DNA of 64,000 nt, taken from NCBI GenBank assembly GCA_963805925.1, contig CAWDWB010000007.1:62001-126000 (forward strand), in the 5' to 3' direction. Source of the DNA: CAMPKL01 sp963805925. GTDB lineage: Bacteria > Acidobacteriota > Terriglobia > Bryobacterales > UBA6623. Shown piece by piece: positions 35,854 to 45,717 of this stretch (its first letter is position 1; each line of letters starts with the position of its first letter). Made by a program: the position numbers and the translations under genes. The notes under the pieces were generated by a model. That model was given only the letters and a program-made list of their open reading frames with translations. It was not told where the DNA came from and searched no databases.

Positions 35854-37658
35854 TCACTTTTACCTTCTGATTCTGACGCATTGACAGCAGTGGGATTCAC
35901 GGGTAGCCGTAATGTGAAGGTGGATCCCTTGCTGAGCTGACTTTCGACATCGATTCGCCCCCCGTGACCTTGGGCAATCTTGAAACAGATCGAGAGCCCG
36001 AGGCCGGTTCCGATGCTGACTCCTTTGGTGGTGAAGCCGGGATCGAAGATGCCCTTCACGTTCTCTTCGGGGATGCCGATGCCGTTGTCCTGGACAGAGA
36101 CCGCCACCATCCCGCCTTCTACAAACGTTCGGAGGCGAATCTCGCCCTTCTCGCGGATCGATTGAGCGGCGTTGACGAGCAGGTTCATGAAGACTTGATT
36201 GACCTGGTTGGGGTGGCAGTGGATGGGCGGAATGTCCTGGTAGTCTTTGACGACCACGATGCGGTTTTTCAGTTCGTGACGCACCAGCGTTAACGTAGAA
36301 TCCAGCCCTTGGCGGAGGTCAGCGTTTTGGAACGCCGCTTCGTCCAAGCGGGCGAAGTTCCGCAGGCTGCGGACGATTGCCACGATGCGCTCACAGGCTA
36401 GCTTGTTGATGCGGGCGATGTCTTCGAGAAGGTCGAGAACCTGGCGGAGACGTTTGTCCTCACGAATTGACTCCGGCGCGTCGGGCGCTGCTAGGGTTCG
36501 GCGAACCGTTTCCAAAGAGCGGGCCAGCGTATCGGCGCTGGAGTTGATAGTACCGATTGGCGTGTTGAGTTCATGAGCGATTCCAGCGGCGAGGGCGCCC
36601 AGGACGGCCATCTTCTCTTGCTGGACCATGCGCGACTGCGACTCACGCAATGCTTTGGTTCGCGAGTCGACTTCGCGTTCCAGTTCTTCGGCATGGACTT
36701 TGAGGTGCTCGGACAGTTGCTCGCGTTGGGTCACGTCTTGCCCGACGACCTGCAGCAACTGGTTCGAACTGTAGGCGACGAGGGTAGCGTTGATGTCATA
36801 GAATCGCCGTTCGCCCGATTTCGACACGGGCAGCGACGTCGCTAAACGCAGGGTGTCGCCTTTGCCCATGTTGCTGCAAAGCGGACCACAGTCGAGACCC
36901 TCAAGGGAAAGCACCTGTTGGAGTGCCCTGCCCAGCAGACGTTCCCGGGGAAGCCCGGCCATCTCCGAAGCGCGGTCGTTGACTTCCAGGATTCGTTGAT
37001 CAGCGACGCTGGCCAACAAGATGGCCTCCGCGGACTCCTCCATCAAGGCACGGTACTTGGTCTCGGAGTCCTGCGCATCTTGAGAGCGGCGTTGCAGTTC
37101 TTCGTAGAGTCGGGAATTCTCTACGATCTGGGCGGACTGCGAGGCGATAATCGAGAGCAGCCGTTCATCTTCTGAACTAAATCCGCTGGGGTTTCGCTTA
37201 TTGAAGACGTTCAGCAAACCGATCATCTGGCCTTTTGCGCGCAGCGGGACGCTGAGCAAGGACTTGATCGGGAAATCGGCGGAGGTTATCGCGCGGAAGC
37301 GGTTGTCCGCTGCCAAGTCGTTGACGATGAGCGGGCGCCGGTTCATGAGCATCCAACCGGTGAGTTGTTGGCTGAAGCGGTGAGGCACCGCCTTGGCTCC
37401 GGAGGAAGCTTTGCGGGCCATGGTCCGGAAGGGATCGGAGACATCGTCTCGCTCCAGGGGCAAAACGGATGCTTGTTCAACGTCGAGGTGCTTGGCGCTC
37501 TCTTGCACGATCAACTCGACGATCTCATTGAGATCCATGGTCGATCCGATCGCCGAACCAATGGCGTTGAGGATGGAGAGTTCCTCAACGGCTCGCTGCA
37601 GACGGCGATTCTCGGCTTCTAACTCAGCCAAGGTCTGAGCTGGATTTCCGGCTGACAT
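35850..37658 (-). CDS. GAF-PAS sensor histidine kinase
   Basis: 602 aa, no transmembrane segment, so cytoplasmic. A coiled-coil start (residues 8-28) precedes a GAF domain (about 35-185), a linker coil, a PAS domain (about 200-310), a HisKA domain with His362 in AAGIAHELNTPIG, and a HATPase domain with N box MNLLVNAAQSI, DNGIGIPEENV and GTGLGLSI. All catalytic boxes are intact. Its cognate regulator, fused by start-stop overlap downstream, is broken, so the kinase may now be an orphan or signal to another regulator. Confidence 0.93.
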   Translation of the reverse strand: MSAGNPAQTLAELEAENRRLQRAVEELSILNAIGSAIGSTMDLNEIVELIVQESAKHLDVEQASVLPLERDDVSDPFRTMARKASSGAKAVPHRFSQQLTGWMLMNRRPLIVNDLAADNRFRAITSADFPIKSLLSVPLRAKGQMIGLLNVFNKRNPSGFSSEDERLLSIIASQSAQIVENSRLYEELQRRSQDAQDSETKYRALMEESAEAILLASVADQRILEVNDRASEMAGLPRERLLGRALQQVLSLEGLDCGPLCSNMGKGDTLRLATSLPVSKSGERRFYDINATLVAYSSNQLLQVVGQDVTQREQLSEHLKVHAEELEREVDSRTKALRESQSRMVQQEKMAVLGALAAGIAHELNTPIGTINSSADTLARSLETVRRTLAAPDAPESIREDKRLRQVLDLLEDIARINKLACERIVAIVRSLRNFARLDEAAFQNADLRQGLDSTLTLVRHELKNRIVVVKDYQDIPPIHCHPNQVNQVFMNLLVNAAQSIREKGEIRLRTFVEGGMVAVSVQDNGIGIPEENVKGIFDPGFTTKGVSIGTGLGLSICFKIAQGHGGRIDVESQLSKGSTFTLRLPVNPTAVNASESEGKSE

Positions 37659-37709
37659 GCGGGCGATTCTGTCCCAGTATAGTCGCGGTATTGCGCGACT
37701 AACTGCGCA

Positions 37710-39268
37710 CTAAGAGGACGAGGCGGATGTCTGTTCGGGTTTGTCGATGCTGGGCGAGAGGAGGGATCGGACTCGCTTGAACCAAGCATGGAAAAGCTCA
37801 CGAGTGACCTCGCTGTGATCGGCGAGGAGCCCGAAGAATTCTTCCCGATCGATTTCGAGTAGCGCGGCATCCGTCGCGGCGCTTGCCGGAACGACGCTGG
37901 GGCTTGCGGTTCGGAATCCTGTTGTTCTAGTAATGCTTCTTCCGCCGCCGGGCGGCGATGGAGTCTTGTTTGTCGAAATAGTCAAAAGCCTTTTGGTGGC
38001 AATCGAAGTCGGTCTCCAGCAATAGGAAGGCGACGATGCGTTCGCAGCCTTCGGCTTCGAGGAAGGCGCCGGTCGCCATGGCTTTTCGGCGTACTGCCGG
38101 CGAGGGGTGAACGAGCAGCGAAGCGAGCTGAGTTTGCGCCGCACCCATGCCGCTGAACTGAGCGATGCCGATGGCCACCTCGACGTCGTTCGGGTCGGAG
38201 CTGGCTAAGCGGTCGCCAGGTCGCTGGAAGGTCCCGATGCGGCCATGTGTTGCAAGAGCTGCTCGGCGCTGATGTCGGGGCGCTCGATGGCGGTGCGCAG
38301 GGTTTTCACGTATTCGCCGCGGAGAACCCACAGGACGACGAGCCAGCAACCCAGAAAGGCGAGACTGACCCAATTTATATGCTGGGTGGTGGTGTGTTCG
38401 AAGTAGAGCAGGGCGAGTAGAACAAGCCTGGCTAGATCCGTCGGCGGCACGGCTGACGTGCCGTCGAGATCGGCATCGAAGTAGGCTTGGGTCTGGGGCC
38501 TTGAACTGATACTTGACGAGACTGCCCACGATGGTCGACGCGATCACAGCCATAGCGATACGCAGCAGGTAGCGGTTTCCGTTTACCAGGCGGGTGCTAT
38601 CGACGATGGGGGCGTTGCGATGATCTTCCTGGCTTCGGGATCTGGCCTGAAGCGGTCCGCCGTCGGTCAAGGTTCGAGCGATCCAAGCCCCGGCGGTCAA
38701 CAGGGCCGCGGCGACAGGGAGGATGCCCACGGCGCCAATGTAAGGTCCAACGACGCCAGTGAAATTGCCGCCGATGGCCGCTCCAATGATGCCGCCGCTG
38801 CCGATCAAGGCAAACAATCGTTTAGCCTAGCGTGTGGTAAAAGTCGCTGCCGCGAGGGACTACACCTGGCTGGGAATCAGAATGGCGAAGATGCCGACCC
38901 ACGGATAGAGGAGGACGGCGCTCCCGGGCGCCCCGGCGGAGCAACCAAATCGCGACGATGCTCGCGGCTAGGCATAACTGGGTGCCGGCGACCAAGGAGC
39001 CGAGCGGGACGCGGCCGCTCCAGCGCAGGTAGTAGTTGACGAGGGCGCCGACGAGAATGGTGACGGCCAAGTCCACGTAGGACAGGCGCGTGGCGTTGAA
39101 TTCGCTCAGAAAGATAGCGTCGCTGACCGCCTTCAGGCAGATTACAGCAGCCATGCCGAGCAGCAAGAAGACAGTCAGCAGGAACGCCGGACGCGTTTCG
39201 GACGACTCCACGCGCAGAGCGTTCAGGAGCCGAGACGAAGAAGGAAGCGAGGCGGGATCGGCCTACAT
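37710..39268 (-). pseudogene. Decayed Npt/ADP-ATP-translocase-like MFS transporter with HEAT and cyclic-nucleotide domains
   Basis: ATG 39268 is followed at once by an amber codon (39265), then 17 sense codons lead into RPAFLLTVFLLLGMAAVICLK, the first membrane segment. A frameshift near 38920 switches to LLYPWVGIFAILIPSQV; here TAG replaces an expected Trp, and soon after TAG replaces an expected Gln (TTR-stop-AKRLFALIGSGG). Membrane segments continue to about 38500, then a large part of the C-terminal half is missing; HEAT-like (NDVEVAIGIAQFSG) and cyclic-nucleotide-domain (ALLEIDREEFFGLLADH) remnants lie in further frames. Only 1.56 kb remains of a gene family usually about 3 kb. Confidence 0.8.
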
Positions 39269-39329
39269 GACAGCCTAGTGAAGGAACCCCTCGATTATAC
39301 GAATCCGAATCGTGCTCTCCGGCGACGGA

Positions 39330-39818
39330 CTAGACGTATTGGGCCGCGATGTTGCCGATGACAGGCAAGCGAAATTCTTCGCCGTTGTAGGCCTTGATGA
39401 CGGCGATGATCCAAGCCCCAAGTCCCCCGATCATGATGGCAAAGGTGAAAACCATGCTGAGGATCCACCCGACGAAGGGCACAGAGCCGAGAACCAAGCC
39501 GAGAATGACGTTCGCCGTGTTGAGTACGATGAGCGACGCTGCCAGCAGTAGGCACTGCAAACTGTGGAATCGGATGAACTTGTTTTTGTTGTAGGGCTCT
39601 AGGAGCAGGAAGATAATCGCTGGAATAATAGTGACATAGGCGACCGCGCCCAGGACATTGTCATCGGCAATGGGGGCGGCAGCAGGCGACGGAGGCGTTG
39701 CAGTAGCCGCACCCGGAGCATCCGAGGCGGTAGAGCTGGCTGCTTCCACAGGCTGACCGCACTTGGAGCAGAATTTGACGCCGGCGACATCCGCGCCGCA
39801 AGAGCTACAGAAGGGCAT
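39330..39818 (-). CDS. Zinc-ribbon plus DUF4870-like membrane protein
   Basis: 162 aa. The N-terminus is a short zinc ribbon (CSSCGADVAGVKFCSKCG), then an Ala/Pro/Thr-rich linker, then three to four membrane segments (about residues 58-150) with FIRFHSLQCLLL and AYNGEEFRLPVIGNIA, typical of the DUF4870 family. Function unknown. Confidence 0.82.
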   Translation of the reverse strand: MPFCSSCGADVAGVKFCSKCGQPVEAASSTASDAPGAATATPPSPAAAPIADDNVLGAVAYVTIIPAIIFLLLEPYNKNKFIRFHSLQCLLLAASLIVLNTANVILGLVLGSVPFVGWILSMVFTFAIMIGGLGAWIIAVIKAYNGEEFRLPVIGNIAAQYV

Positions 39819-39911
39819 ATCGGTATAACGCGCTCACACTCGGCGCGCCCCAAGTATACACGCGGGCGGTCGGCGTTTTGCAACGAGAGGTGTGACGAAA
39901 TGGGGACGGCG

Positions 39912-39950
39912 GCGTGTCCAGACGGCGCCGGCGGCGGCGACTGGACACGC
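39912..39950. repeat. 10-bp inverted repeat in a divergent intergenic gap
   Basis: GCGTGTCCAG and its complement CTGGACACGC flank a 19-nt GC-rich spacer with further self-pairing potential (CGCCGGCG). It lies between the zinc-ribbon gene and the secreted protein at 40013, so an operator, a promoter-proximal structure or a terminator are all possible. Confidence 0.4.
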
Positions 39951-40012
39951 TAAATACCTGTGTTAGCATCACCTTAGCGGTTGGCAATCGGTTTGCTGTC
40001 AGCCGCTAGGCA

Positions 40013-40543
40013 ATGCGCTTTATAGCTTCCATTTTGCTTTTGAGCGGTCTTGCGACTGTCAACGCAGCAACTCTCGAAAGGCTGACCATCGAGCAGATGG
40101 CCCAGCAGGCTACCGCCGTGATTCGCGGCCGCGTGGGCAAGGCCCGGGTGGTGCGGTTTGGAGCGCTAGTTTATACCCTGCACCGCTTCGAAGCCGAAGA
40201 GCAGTGGAAGGGCGCCCCTACCGACGGACTCGAAGTTGCCGTTCCTGGCGGTACCTACGAAGGCGTCACGTATAACTTTGGGGGTACGCCGGAATTGAAG
40301 ACGGGAGACGAATACTTGCTATTTCTGTGGACCGGTACCAGCGGCAGGACGCAGATCGTGGGCTTGAGCCAGGGCGTGTTTCGCGTGCTGCGGCGCTCCG
40401 ACGGCGTGGTGGTCACCAGAACCGAGGCCGAGGATTCCGTATTCGCCGGAGAAGACGGTGCCGAGCGTTCGCAAGCCTTGGAGACCACCTTGGATCAGCT
40501 CGCGGCGAGGGTACGCGTGGCGTTGGAGAGCAACCCGAGGTGA
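40013..40543 (+). CDS. Secreted hypothetical protein, first gene of a protease operon
   Basis: 176 aa with a signal peptide (residues 1-18, MRFIASILLLSGLATVNA). The mature domain has the pattern MAQQATAVIRGRV ... EEQWKGAP ... VAVPGGTYEGVTYNFGGTPEL ... GDEYLLFLW, a beta-rich fold often found upstream of matrixin-like proteins in this group of bacteria. No catalytic motif seen. The TGA overlaps the GTG of the matrixin gene, so the two are coupled. Confidence 0.75.
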   Translation: MRFIASILLLSGLATVNAATLERLTIEQMAQQATAVIRGRVGKARVVRFGALVYTLHRFEAEEQWKGAPTDGLEVAVPGGTYEGVTYNFGGTPELKTGDEYLLFLWTGTSGRTQIVGLSQGVFRVLRRSDGVVVTRTEAEDSVFAGEDGAERSQALETTLDQLAARVRVALESNPR

Positions 40544-43086
40544 AACGCTTCGCTGCCACCTGTTGCGCCGTCACAGCCCTGCTGAGCGTCGCGACGCCTG
40601 CGAGCGGCTACTACCACTTCCTGCACTTTCGACAGACCGAGAGCGGTCTTCGCGGAGTTCCGGAGCGGTTTGACCTTGCCGCGTTGGTCGACGACACGGT
40701 TTACTTTTACGTTTCGTCCCAGCAGCGTCCCCGTCTGCAGGCCAACGACAGTTTTGAAGGCTTGGTGAGTCAAGTGCGGCAGGCCCTGGCGACTTGGAAC
40801 GCCGTGCCCACATCCAGCCTGCGAGTCGGTTTTGGCGGCGTCCTGGACGGTCCGCTGGAGGGCTCGACTCCTGCCGCGGAGATCGTATTTGAAGAACTGC
40901 CGCCGGGGGTGTTGGGATTTGGCGGGTCCAAGGTACGTGGCGAGGAGAGAGAGGACTTTGTCCCGATTCTCAGGTCCCAGGTGGTGGTCTCAGATAACCT
41001 CGCCGACAATCAGGGCCCCAGTTTTTCCGAACGCTTCTACAATACGCTGGTCCATGAAATCGGACACGCGCTCGGTTTGCAGCACTCGCTCGCCGGCTCG
41101 GCGTTGAGCCAGGAACCGACGCGTTCGACGACGCGCGCCCGGCCTTTGGAATTGGACGATGTGGCCGGACTGTCGGCGCTCTATCCGACGGATGAGTTCC
41201 GAACGCTGACCGGCGCCATCGAAGGAATCGTTCGCTTTGACGATGGGACGCCGGTTTCCCTGGCGTCGGTGGCGGCGCTCAACCGGGGCGGCCAAATCGT
41301 CACGGCGCTGACGGATCCCGAGGGCCGCTATCTGATCGAGGGCATTCTGCCAGGTGAGTACACTCTTTATGTGCAGCCTCTGCCTCCGGCCACGACGGCG
41401 GGTCTCGGGCCCGGCAATATACGGCGTCCGGTGGACGCGAAAGGACAGGAGCTCGCTGCGTCGGGGAGCTTTCGAACAGAGTTTTTGGGTGACACGGATC
41501 GTATGGAGACGGCCCGTTTTGTGACGGTCGGCGCGGGAGCGGCAACGGGCGGCGCGGATTTTCGGGTGCAACGGCGATCGAGCGTCGCCTTGTTGCCGGT
41601 GACCACCTACAGTTTTCCCGGCTACGGAGCACCGGGCGTCCATCCGGCGTTCTTGAACGTGACTCAAGGGCCAGGATTGCTTGTCGCTGCCGGTGCTGAT
41701 CTGCTGGACAACTTTGGAGCATTTCAGTTATCGGCGCTATTCCGGGATCTGACCGTTCGGACTCCGACTCTGTACGAGCTGGCCCCCAGCTTCGTGCGCT
41801 TCGATGTGGAGCCCGCGCCGTTCGCGGGGCTCGGCGCCTTACACCTGATGTTTCGGCTCAAGAACGACATTTACGTGCTTCCCGGGGCCGCGCGACTCAC
41901 GAATCAGGGTACGCCAATCATCTACTGGATTACGCGGGACGTCAGCCAAGGCGTCGCTGCGTGGCGGATTGCCGGCCAAGAGTTTGGACCCGGCTCGCAG
42001 GTCTATTTCGACGGACTGCCGGGGCGTGTTCTAGCGTTCGATTCGATTACGGGAGAGCTCGTTGCGGCTCCGCCTGTGGGCCCGGCGGGCCATCGAGCGG
42101 TGGTCACGGTTTACAACACGGACGGACAGAGTTCGGCGTTCGCTTTGCCTGACGGCAACGTGATGTTCGCCTATCCTGATGGGCCTGCGGCGACGGCCAG
42201 CGCGTCCAATAATAGTGCGGCGCCGGGAACGGACAAGGTTGTGGAGATCACGGGCCTGTTTACGCAGTTTGCGCCGGGCGATGCGGTGGTGGGAGTTGGG
42301 TCGAGCGACATCGTGACGCGCGAGGTTCAGGTGCTCGATGATCAACGCATCCGCGCGGTGGTCAGCTTGGCGGCTGGCGCTCAGCCGGGACTTTATGATC
42401 TGAGCGTGTCCAACGGCTTGGAGACGATCTTGTTGCCTGACGCGTTTGAGGTCAAAGGCGACGCCGCGACCGACAACAGGCCGATGCTGCGCTACAACGG
42501 ACTGCTCAACGCCGCTACGAACACGCATCAGCTCGCGCCGGGAACATTGGCCTCGCTTTATGGCCTGCACTTGGCCAGCGTCGGCGCTGAGTCGTCGGTG
42601 CGGGTGACATTCAATGGTTTGCAAGCTCCGCTTGTTGCCGTTACGGAGAGTCAGATCAATTTGCAGATTCCCGATGCTGTCGAGCCGGGACTGGCGGAGT
42701 TGCGAGTGTTCAACGGGACCGCTGAGAGTGAGTTGATGTTGGTCTCGATCGGCCGTTCGGCCCCTGGCTTGTTCCGCGTGGTTTCGGAAAAGGGCGTGAT
42801 TGCGAGCGTGGGCAGTCCGCTGGAGGCTGGGCAAACCTTTAAGGTTGTCGCCACGGGCTTTGGCGTGACCGCAGGCAGCTTGGAGGACGCCGTCGTGCTG
42901 GTCAACGGTATTCGCCTGAAGCCAGTATCGGCGGCGGCTCCTTCGCCGGGAATTCAGGAACTGACGCTGACTCTGCCGGCAGCGCTTGGCTCCCGCAGTG
43001 CCGCTCGAATTGAAGTGCTGGTCGCGGGCCACTTGAGCAACGCGCTTGAGGTTCCCGTCGCGGCGGGGCTGGTCGCGCTGCAGTAG
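40540..43086 (+). CDS. Secreted matrixin-like metalloprotease with Solibacter-type C-terminal domain
   Basis: 848 aa. Signal peptide (residues 1-22). A peptidase-M10-like domain carries the zinc motif H172-EIGHALGLQH and a downstream Tyr, though the usual Met-turn is not obvious. Residues about 225-280 form a carboxypeptidase-regulatory-like domain (GIVRFDDGTPVSLASVAALN ... DPEGRYLIEGILPGEYTLYVQP). The C-terminal part has IPT/TIG-like stretches and ends in the TIGR03437 pattern (NAATNTHQLAPGTLASLYGLHL, ESQINLQIP). The GTG start overlaps the upstream stop; a longer frame starting inside gene 40013 was rejected. Likely an exported or surface protease. Confidence 0.83.
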   Translation: MKRFAATCCAVTALLSVATPASGYYHFLHFRQTESGLRGVPERFDLAALVDDTVYFYVSSQQRPRLQANDSFEGLVSQVRQALATWNAVPTSSLRVGFGGVLDGPLEGSTPAAEIVFEELPPGVLGFGGSKVRGEEREDFVPILRSQVVVSDNLADNQGPSFSERFYNTLVHEIGHALGLQHSLAGSALSQEPTRSTTRARPLELDDVAGLSALYPTDEFRTLTGAIEGIVRFDDGTPVSLASVAALNRGGQIVTALTDPEGRYLIEGILPGEYTLYVQPLPPATTAGLGPGNIRRPVDAKGQELAASGSFRTEFLGDTDRMETARFVTVGAGAATGGADFRVQRRSSVALLPVTTYSFPGYGAPGVHPAFLNVTQGPGLLVAAGADLLDNFGAFQLSALFRDLTVRTPTLYELAPSFVRFDVEPAPFAGLGALHLMFRLKNDIYVLPGAARLTNQGTPIIYWITRDVSQGVAAWRIAGQEFGPGSQVYFDGLPGRVLAFDSITGELVAAPPVGPAGHRAVVTVYNTDGQSSAFALPDGNVMFAYPDGPAATASASNNSAAPGTDKVVEITGLFTQFAPGDAVVGVGSSDIVTREVQVLDDQRIRAVVSLAAGAQPGLYDLSVSNGLETILLPDAFEVKGDAATDNRPMLRYNGLLNAATNTHQLAPGTLASLYGLHLASVGAESSVRVTFNGLQAPLVAVTESQINLQIPDAVEPGLAELRVFNGTAESELMLVSIGRSAPGLFRVVSEKGVIASVGSPLEAGQTFKVVATGFGVTAGSLEDAVVLVNGIRLKPVSAAAPSPGIQELTLTLPAALGSRSAARIEVLVAGHLSNALEVPVAAGLVALQ

Positions 43087-43113
43087 CTATAATTCGGTTG
43101 TCGCCTGACGACC

Positions 43114-44595
43114 ATGCCGCTCATTCTCACTTTATTGGTGCTCGCGCTCTCCCTTTCGGCGACCGCGGCTGAGCCCGAGTTGGAGCAGTCCGTTCGCGCG
43201 TTGGCTGATGTGTTCTCCGCACTCGAACAGAATCTCGCTGATCCGTTCAACGCCGAGGACGCCCTTTATCAGGGCGCATTGCCGGCGATGGTCAGAACTC
43301 TCGACCCTCACTCAGCGTTTCTCGACCCGCAACAGTTTGACTCGCTCAAACAGATGCAGAGCTCGACCGACACGGGCTTCGGAAGCGTCGTGGCGATTAC
43401 GCCGGGCCGCGTCGTGGTCCTTCAAACACTCGAAGGAAGCCCGTCGGCGCGATCAGGCTTGACGCCTGGCGACGAACTGGCTGTGGTCAATGGCTATCCG
43501 CTGGCTCAACTCAACATGGACCAGCTCGCCGCACTCCTGTCCCAATCGCGCAGGCGGAAAGCGGAGTTGATGGTCAAGCGGCCCAACTTCCCGCGGCTGA
43601 TTCCGGTGGTGCTCACGCCGGAAGAAGTGGCCGACCCCAGCGTGCAGTTGCGCTTTCTGATGAAAGACAAGATTGCCTACATCAAGGTTGCTAGCTTTGA
43701 GCACTCAACGGACGAAGAGTTGCGGACCGCCATCGATCAGCTCGGCGGCGATTCGCTTGAGGGCGTCGTGCTGGACATGCGCAAGAACCCGGGCGGCTCG
43801 GTGGAGTCGGCGGTGCGCTTGGCGGCGATGTTTCTGGAGCCAAATCAGCGGGTGTTGTGGATCCAGGGCAGAGACGGACCGCAGGACGAAGTACGAGTGC
43901 CGGAGGGCAATCAACCTTATCGTTTCCCGATGGCGATCCTGGTTGATGAACGCACCGCAAGCGCGGCGGAACTTGTTACGGGAGCGCTGCAGGATCACGA
44001 CCGGGCGGTGGTTGTCGGCGTATCCAGTTTCGGCAAGGGCCTAGTGCAGAGCGTGTTCGAACTCTCCCAGAAAGCGGGACTGGCCCTCACCACGGCGCAC
44101 TATCTGTCGCCGAGCGGTCGGCCGATCCAGAAGCCTTTTGCGGACTGCAACTCGTACGAGTTGAGCGAATGCGGTGATCCCGAAGAACAGGCTCGGACCT
44201 ACGCCACCGATTCCGGCAAAGAAATTCCCGGCGGGGGAGGAATTCGTCCCGACAAGGTGGTGGGTCCGCAGTTGTATCCGCCGTTTCAAGCCTTGCTGAA
44301 GTCCTCAGGCGTGCTACTTGATTTTGCCCAGGAGTACATCCGCGGGAAGAAGATCCGGGACGATTTCAAGGTCACGCCGAACGTGCTGGATCAGTTCCAG
44401 CTGTACTTGTCGGAGCGCGGAGCGCGGCCCGCCTTGGACGTCTGGACGGCGAACGTCGAGTTCATCCGCTATAGCCTGGAGCAAGAGATTGTCACCCTGT
44501 CGTTGGGCGTCGACCGGGGCGAGCAGATTGAGTTGATGCACGATCCGCAGGCGTTGGCTGCGCTCGCAGCGGTGCTGGCTGCTGCGAAGAACTAG
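43114..44595 (+). CDS. S41-family carboxy-terminal processing peptidase
   Basis: 493 aa with a signal peptide (residues 1-19). PDZ domain (about 85-165) and S41 protease core: GVVLDMRKNPGGSVESAV, nucleophile Ser283 in ERTASAAELVTGAL, and general-base Lys308 in VSSFGKGLVQ. CtpA-like enzymes trim periplasmic or envelope proteins. An unusual C-terminal extension of about 100 residues follows. Encoded 27 bp after the matrixin gene, so the three-gene unit 40013-44595 appears devoted to exported proteolysis. Confidence 0.9.
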   Translation: MPLILTLLVLALSLSATAAEPELEQSVRALADVFSALEQNLADPFNAEDALYQGALPAMVRTLDPHSAFLDPQQFDSLKQMQSSTDTGFGSVVAITPGRVVVLQTLEGSPSARSGLTPGDELAVVNGYPLAQLNMDQLAALLSQSRRRKAELMVKRPNFPRLIPVVLTPEEVADPSVQLRFLMKDKIAYIKVASFEHSTDEELRTAIDQLGGDSLEGVVLDMRKNPGGSVESAVRLAAMFLEPNQRVLWIQGRDGPQDEVRVPEGNQPYRFPMAILVDERTASAAELVTGALQDHDRAVVVGVSSFGKGLVQSVFELSQKAGLALTTAHYLSPSGRPIQKPFADCNSYELSECGDPEEQARTYATDSGKEIPGGGGIRPDKVVGPQLYPPFQALLKSSGVLLDFAQEYIRGKKIRDDFKVTPNVLDQFQLYLSERGARPALDVWTANVEFIRYSLEQEIVTLSLGVDRGEQIELMHDPQALAALAAVLAAAKN

Positions 44596-45104
44596 TCGAC
44601 TAGAAGGCGCTTTGCGGCAGCCGTAACAGCCTGCCCTTCCAGCGAGACCCGAGTTGCTCCGGCGTCTAGGCGAAACACTCCGCCGCGTTCCGACGCTGAT
44701 AAGTAAACAACTCTTTCTTGCCGGGCTTTTGAGATTATTAGGGGCCCAAGCAGCAGTGTGCGGAGCCGGTGACCGGGTCTTCTTTGATTCCGGACTGGGG
44801 CGCAAAGAATCGCGAGACGAAGTCGTAGGGCGGGGTTGCCGCCTTGGCGGATGACGCCGCGGAACAGGGATCGGGAAAGGGTCGACAGGGTCGGTTCGAG
44901 TGATCGCAGGGCTTGTTCGGAGGCAACCTCGACGAGCAGATCGAAAGGACTCTTGCCGGTCCACGCCGCCTGGGCACCCAACGCCTCGGTGAGTCCACCG
45001 GGCGGTTGCTGTTCGATGGGCGGGGCTGCCGGAAAGTCGAGACGAACCCAGCCGTCGCGCCTCTCGGCGATCAATAGGCTGTTCCGCGTGTAGAAGTGCG
45101 GCTT
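44592..45104 (-). pseudogene. PhzF-family isomerase remnant, truncated and frameshifted
   Basis: Phenazine biosynthesis PhzF-like blocks are readable but in two frames: RRDGWVRLDFPAAPPIEQQP and ALRSLEPTLSTLSRSLFRGVI in one, DFVSRFFAPQSGIKEDPVTGSAHCC in another, and ERVVYLSASERGGVFRLDAG back in the first. So two compensating frameshifts lie near 44850 and 44740. The N-terminal about 70-80 residues, including the catalytic Glu of the family, are missing: the frame starts right at the stop codon of the upstream gene. Confidence 0.75.
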
Positions 45105-45717
45105 AGACTTCGCGAATCTCGGTTCCCGTCACAAAGAACCGGAAGCGCTCTGGCGGCAGCGATGCGGCCTTGTATCCTGAACTACGCGCCCAAGCGTTGA
45201 AGGCGCTGGCGGCGAGCGATGTATTCAGGAAGAACAGGTATTTCTCGGAGAAGAACTGTATCGGTGGCGGCTGGCGGAAGGTAAGCCGGTAGCCCATCGC
45301 GTTCTCAAGGTCGATATTGCCGTGAGGTACGTGCTTGTCTTCGAGCAGGCGCACAAAGCTTGCGCGGCTGGCGTGGGGCCAGATATCGGGCGACAGCAAT
45401 GGGCGCAGGTTAGGCTTGGCTTGGAAGGTTGTTTCGCATTGCCGAATCCACTCGGAGATCGACTCGCCCCAGTACCAGTGTTCGAGGAAAGCGGAATAGT
45501 GTTCGGCCAGATTGATGGCTAGCCCCACCCGTCGATCCTCAAGCGAATCGGAGTGTTGGTCTTCGATGATCGCGTCGCGGTCAATGATTTGTTGCGCGAC
45601 GGCGATGACATCGTGGAGCGACTTCGACGGACGATTGTCCTTGAGAAGCAGGGGCGGCAAATCGTGGACTTGCCCGCCGGGAATATCGATGTAGTCTCGA
45701 TCACCCAAGGTCTGCAT
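45103..45717 (-). CDS. Hypothetical protein
   Basis: 204 aa, not recognised. An AGGAGG box 5 bp before ATG 45717 makes the start secure. No signal peptide and no membrane segments; the protein looks soluble, with aromatic-rich stretches (HWYWGESISEWI, FFSEKYLFFLN). Its end abuts the phzF remnant, which suggests a deletion removed the start of phzF next to it. Confidence 0.6.
   Translation of the reverse strand: MQTLGDRDYIDIPGGQVHDLPPLLLKDNRPSKSLHDVIAVAQQIIDRDAIIEDQHSDSLEDRRVGLAINLAEHYSAFLEHWYWGESISEWIRQCETTFQAKPNLRPLLSPDIWPHASRASFVRLLEDKHVPHGNIDLENAMGYRLTFRQPPPIQFFSEKYLFFLNTSLAASAFNAWARSSGYKAASLPPERFRFFVTGTEIREV

Noticed and set aside
35395..39268. Amber codon recoding
   Set aside because: The same genes also have frameshifts and deletions, and intact genes nearby show no in-frame TAG codons.
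42031..43032. 333-codon minus-strand frame opposite the matrixin-like gene
   Set aside because: Antisense shadow with no recognisable domain.
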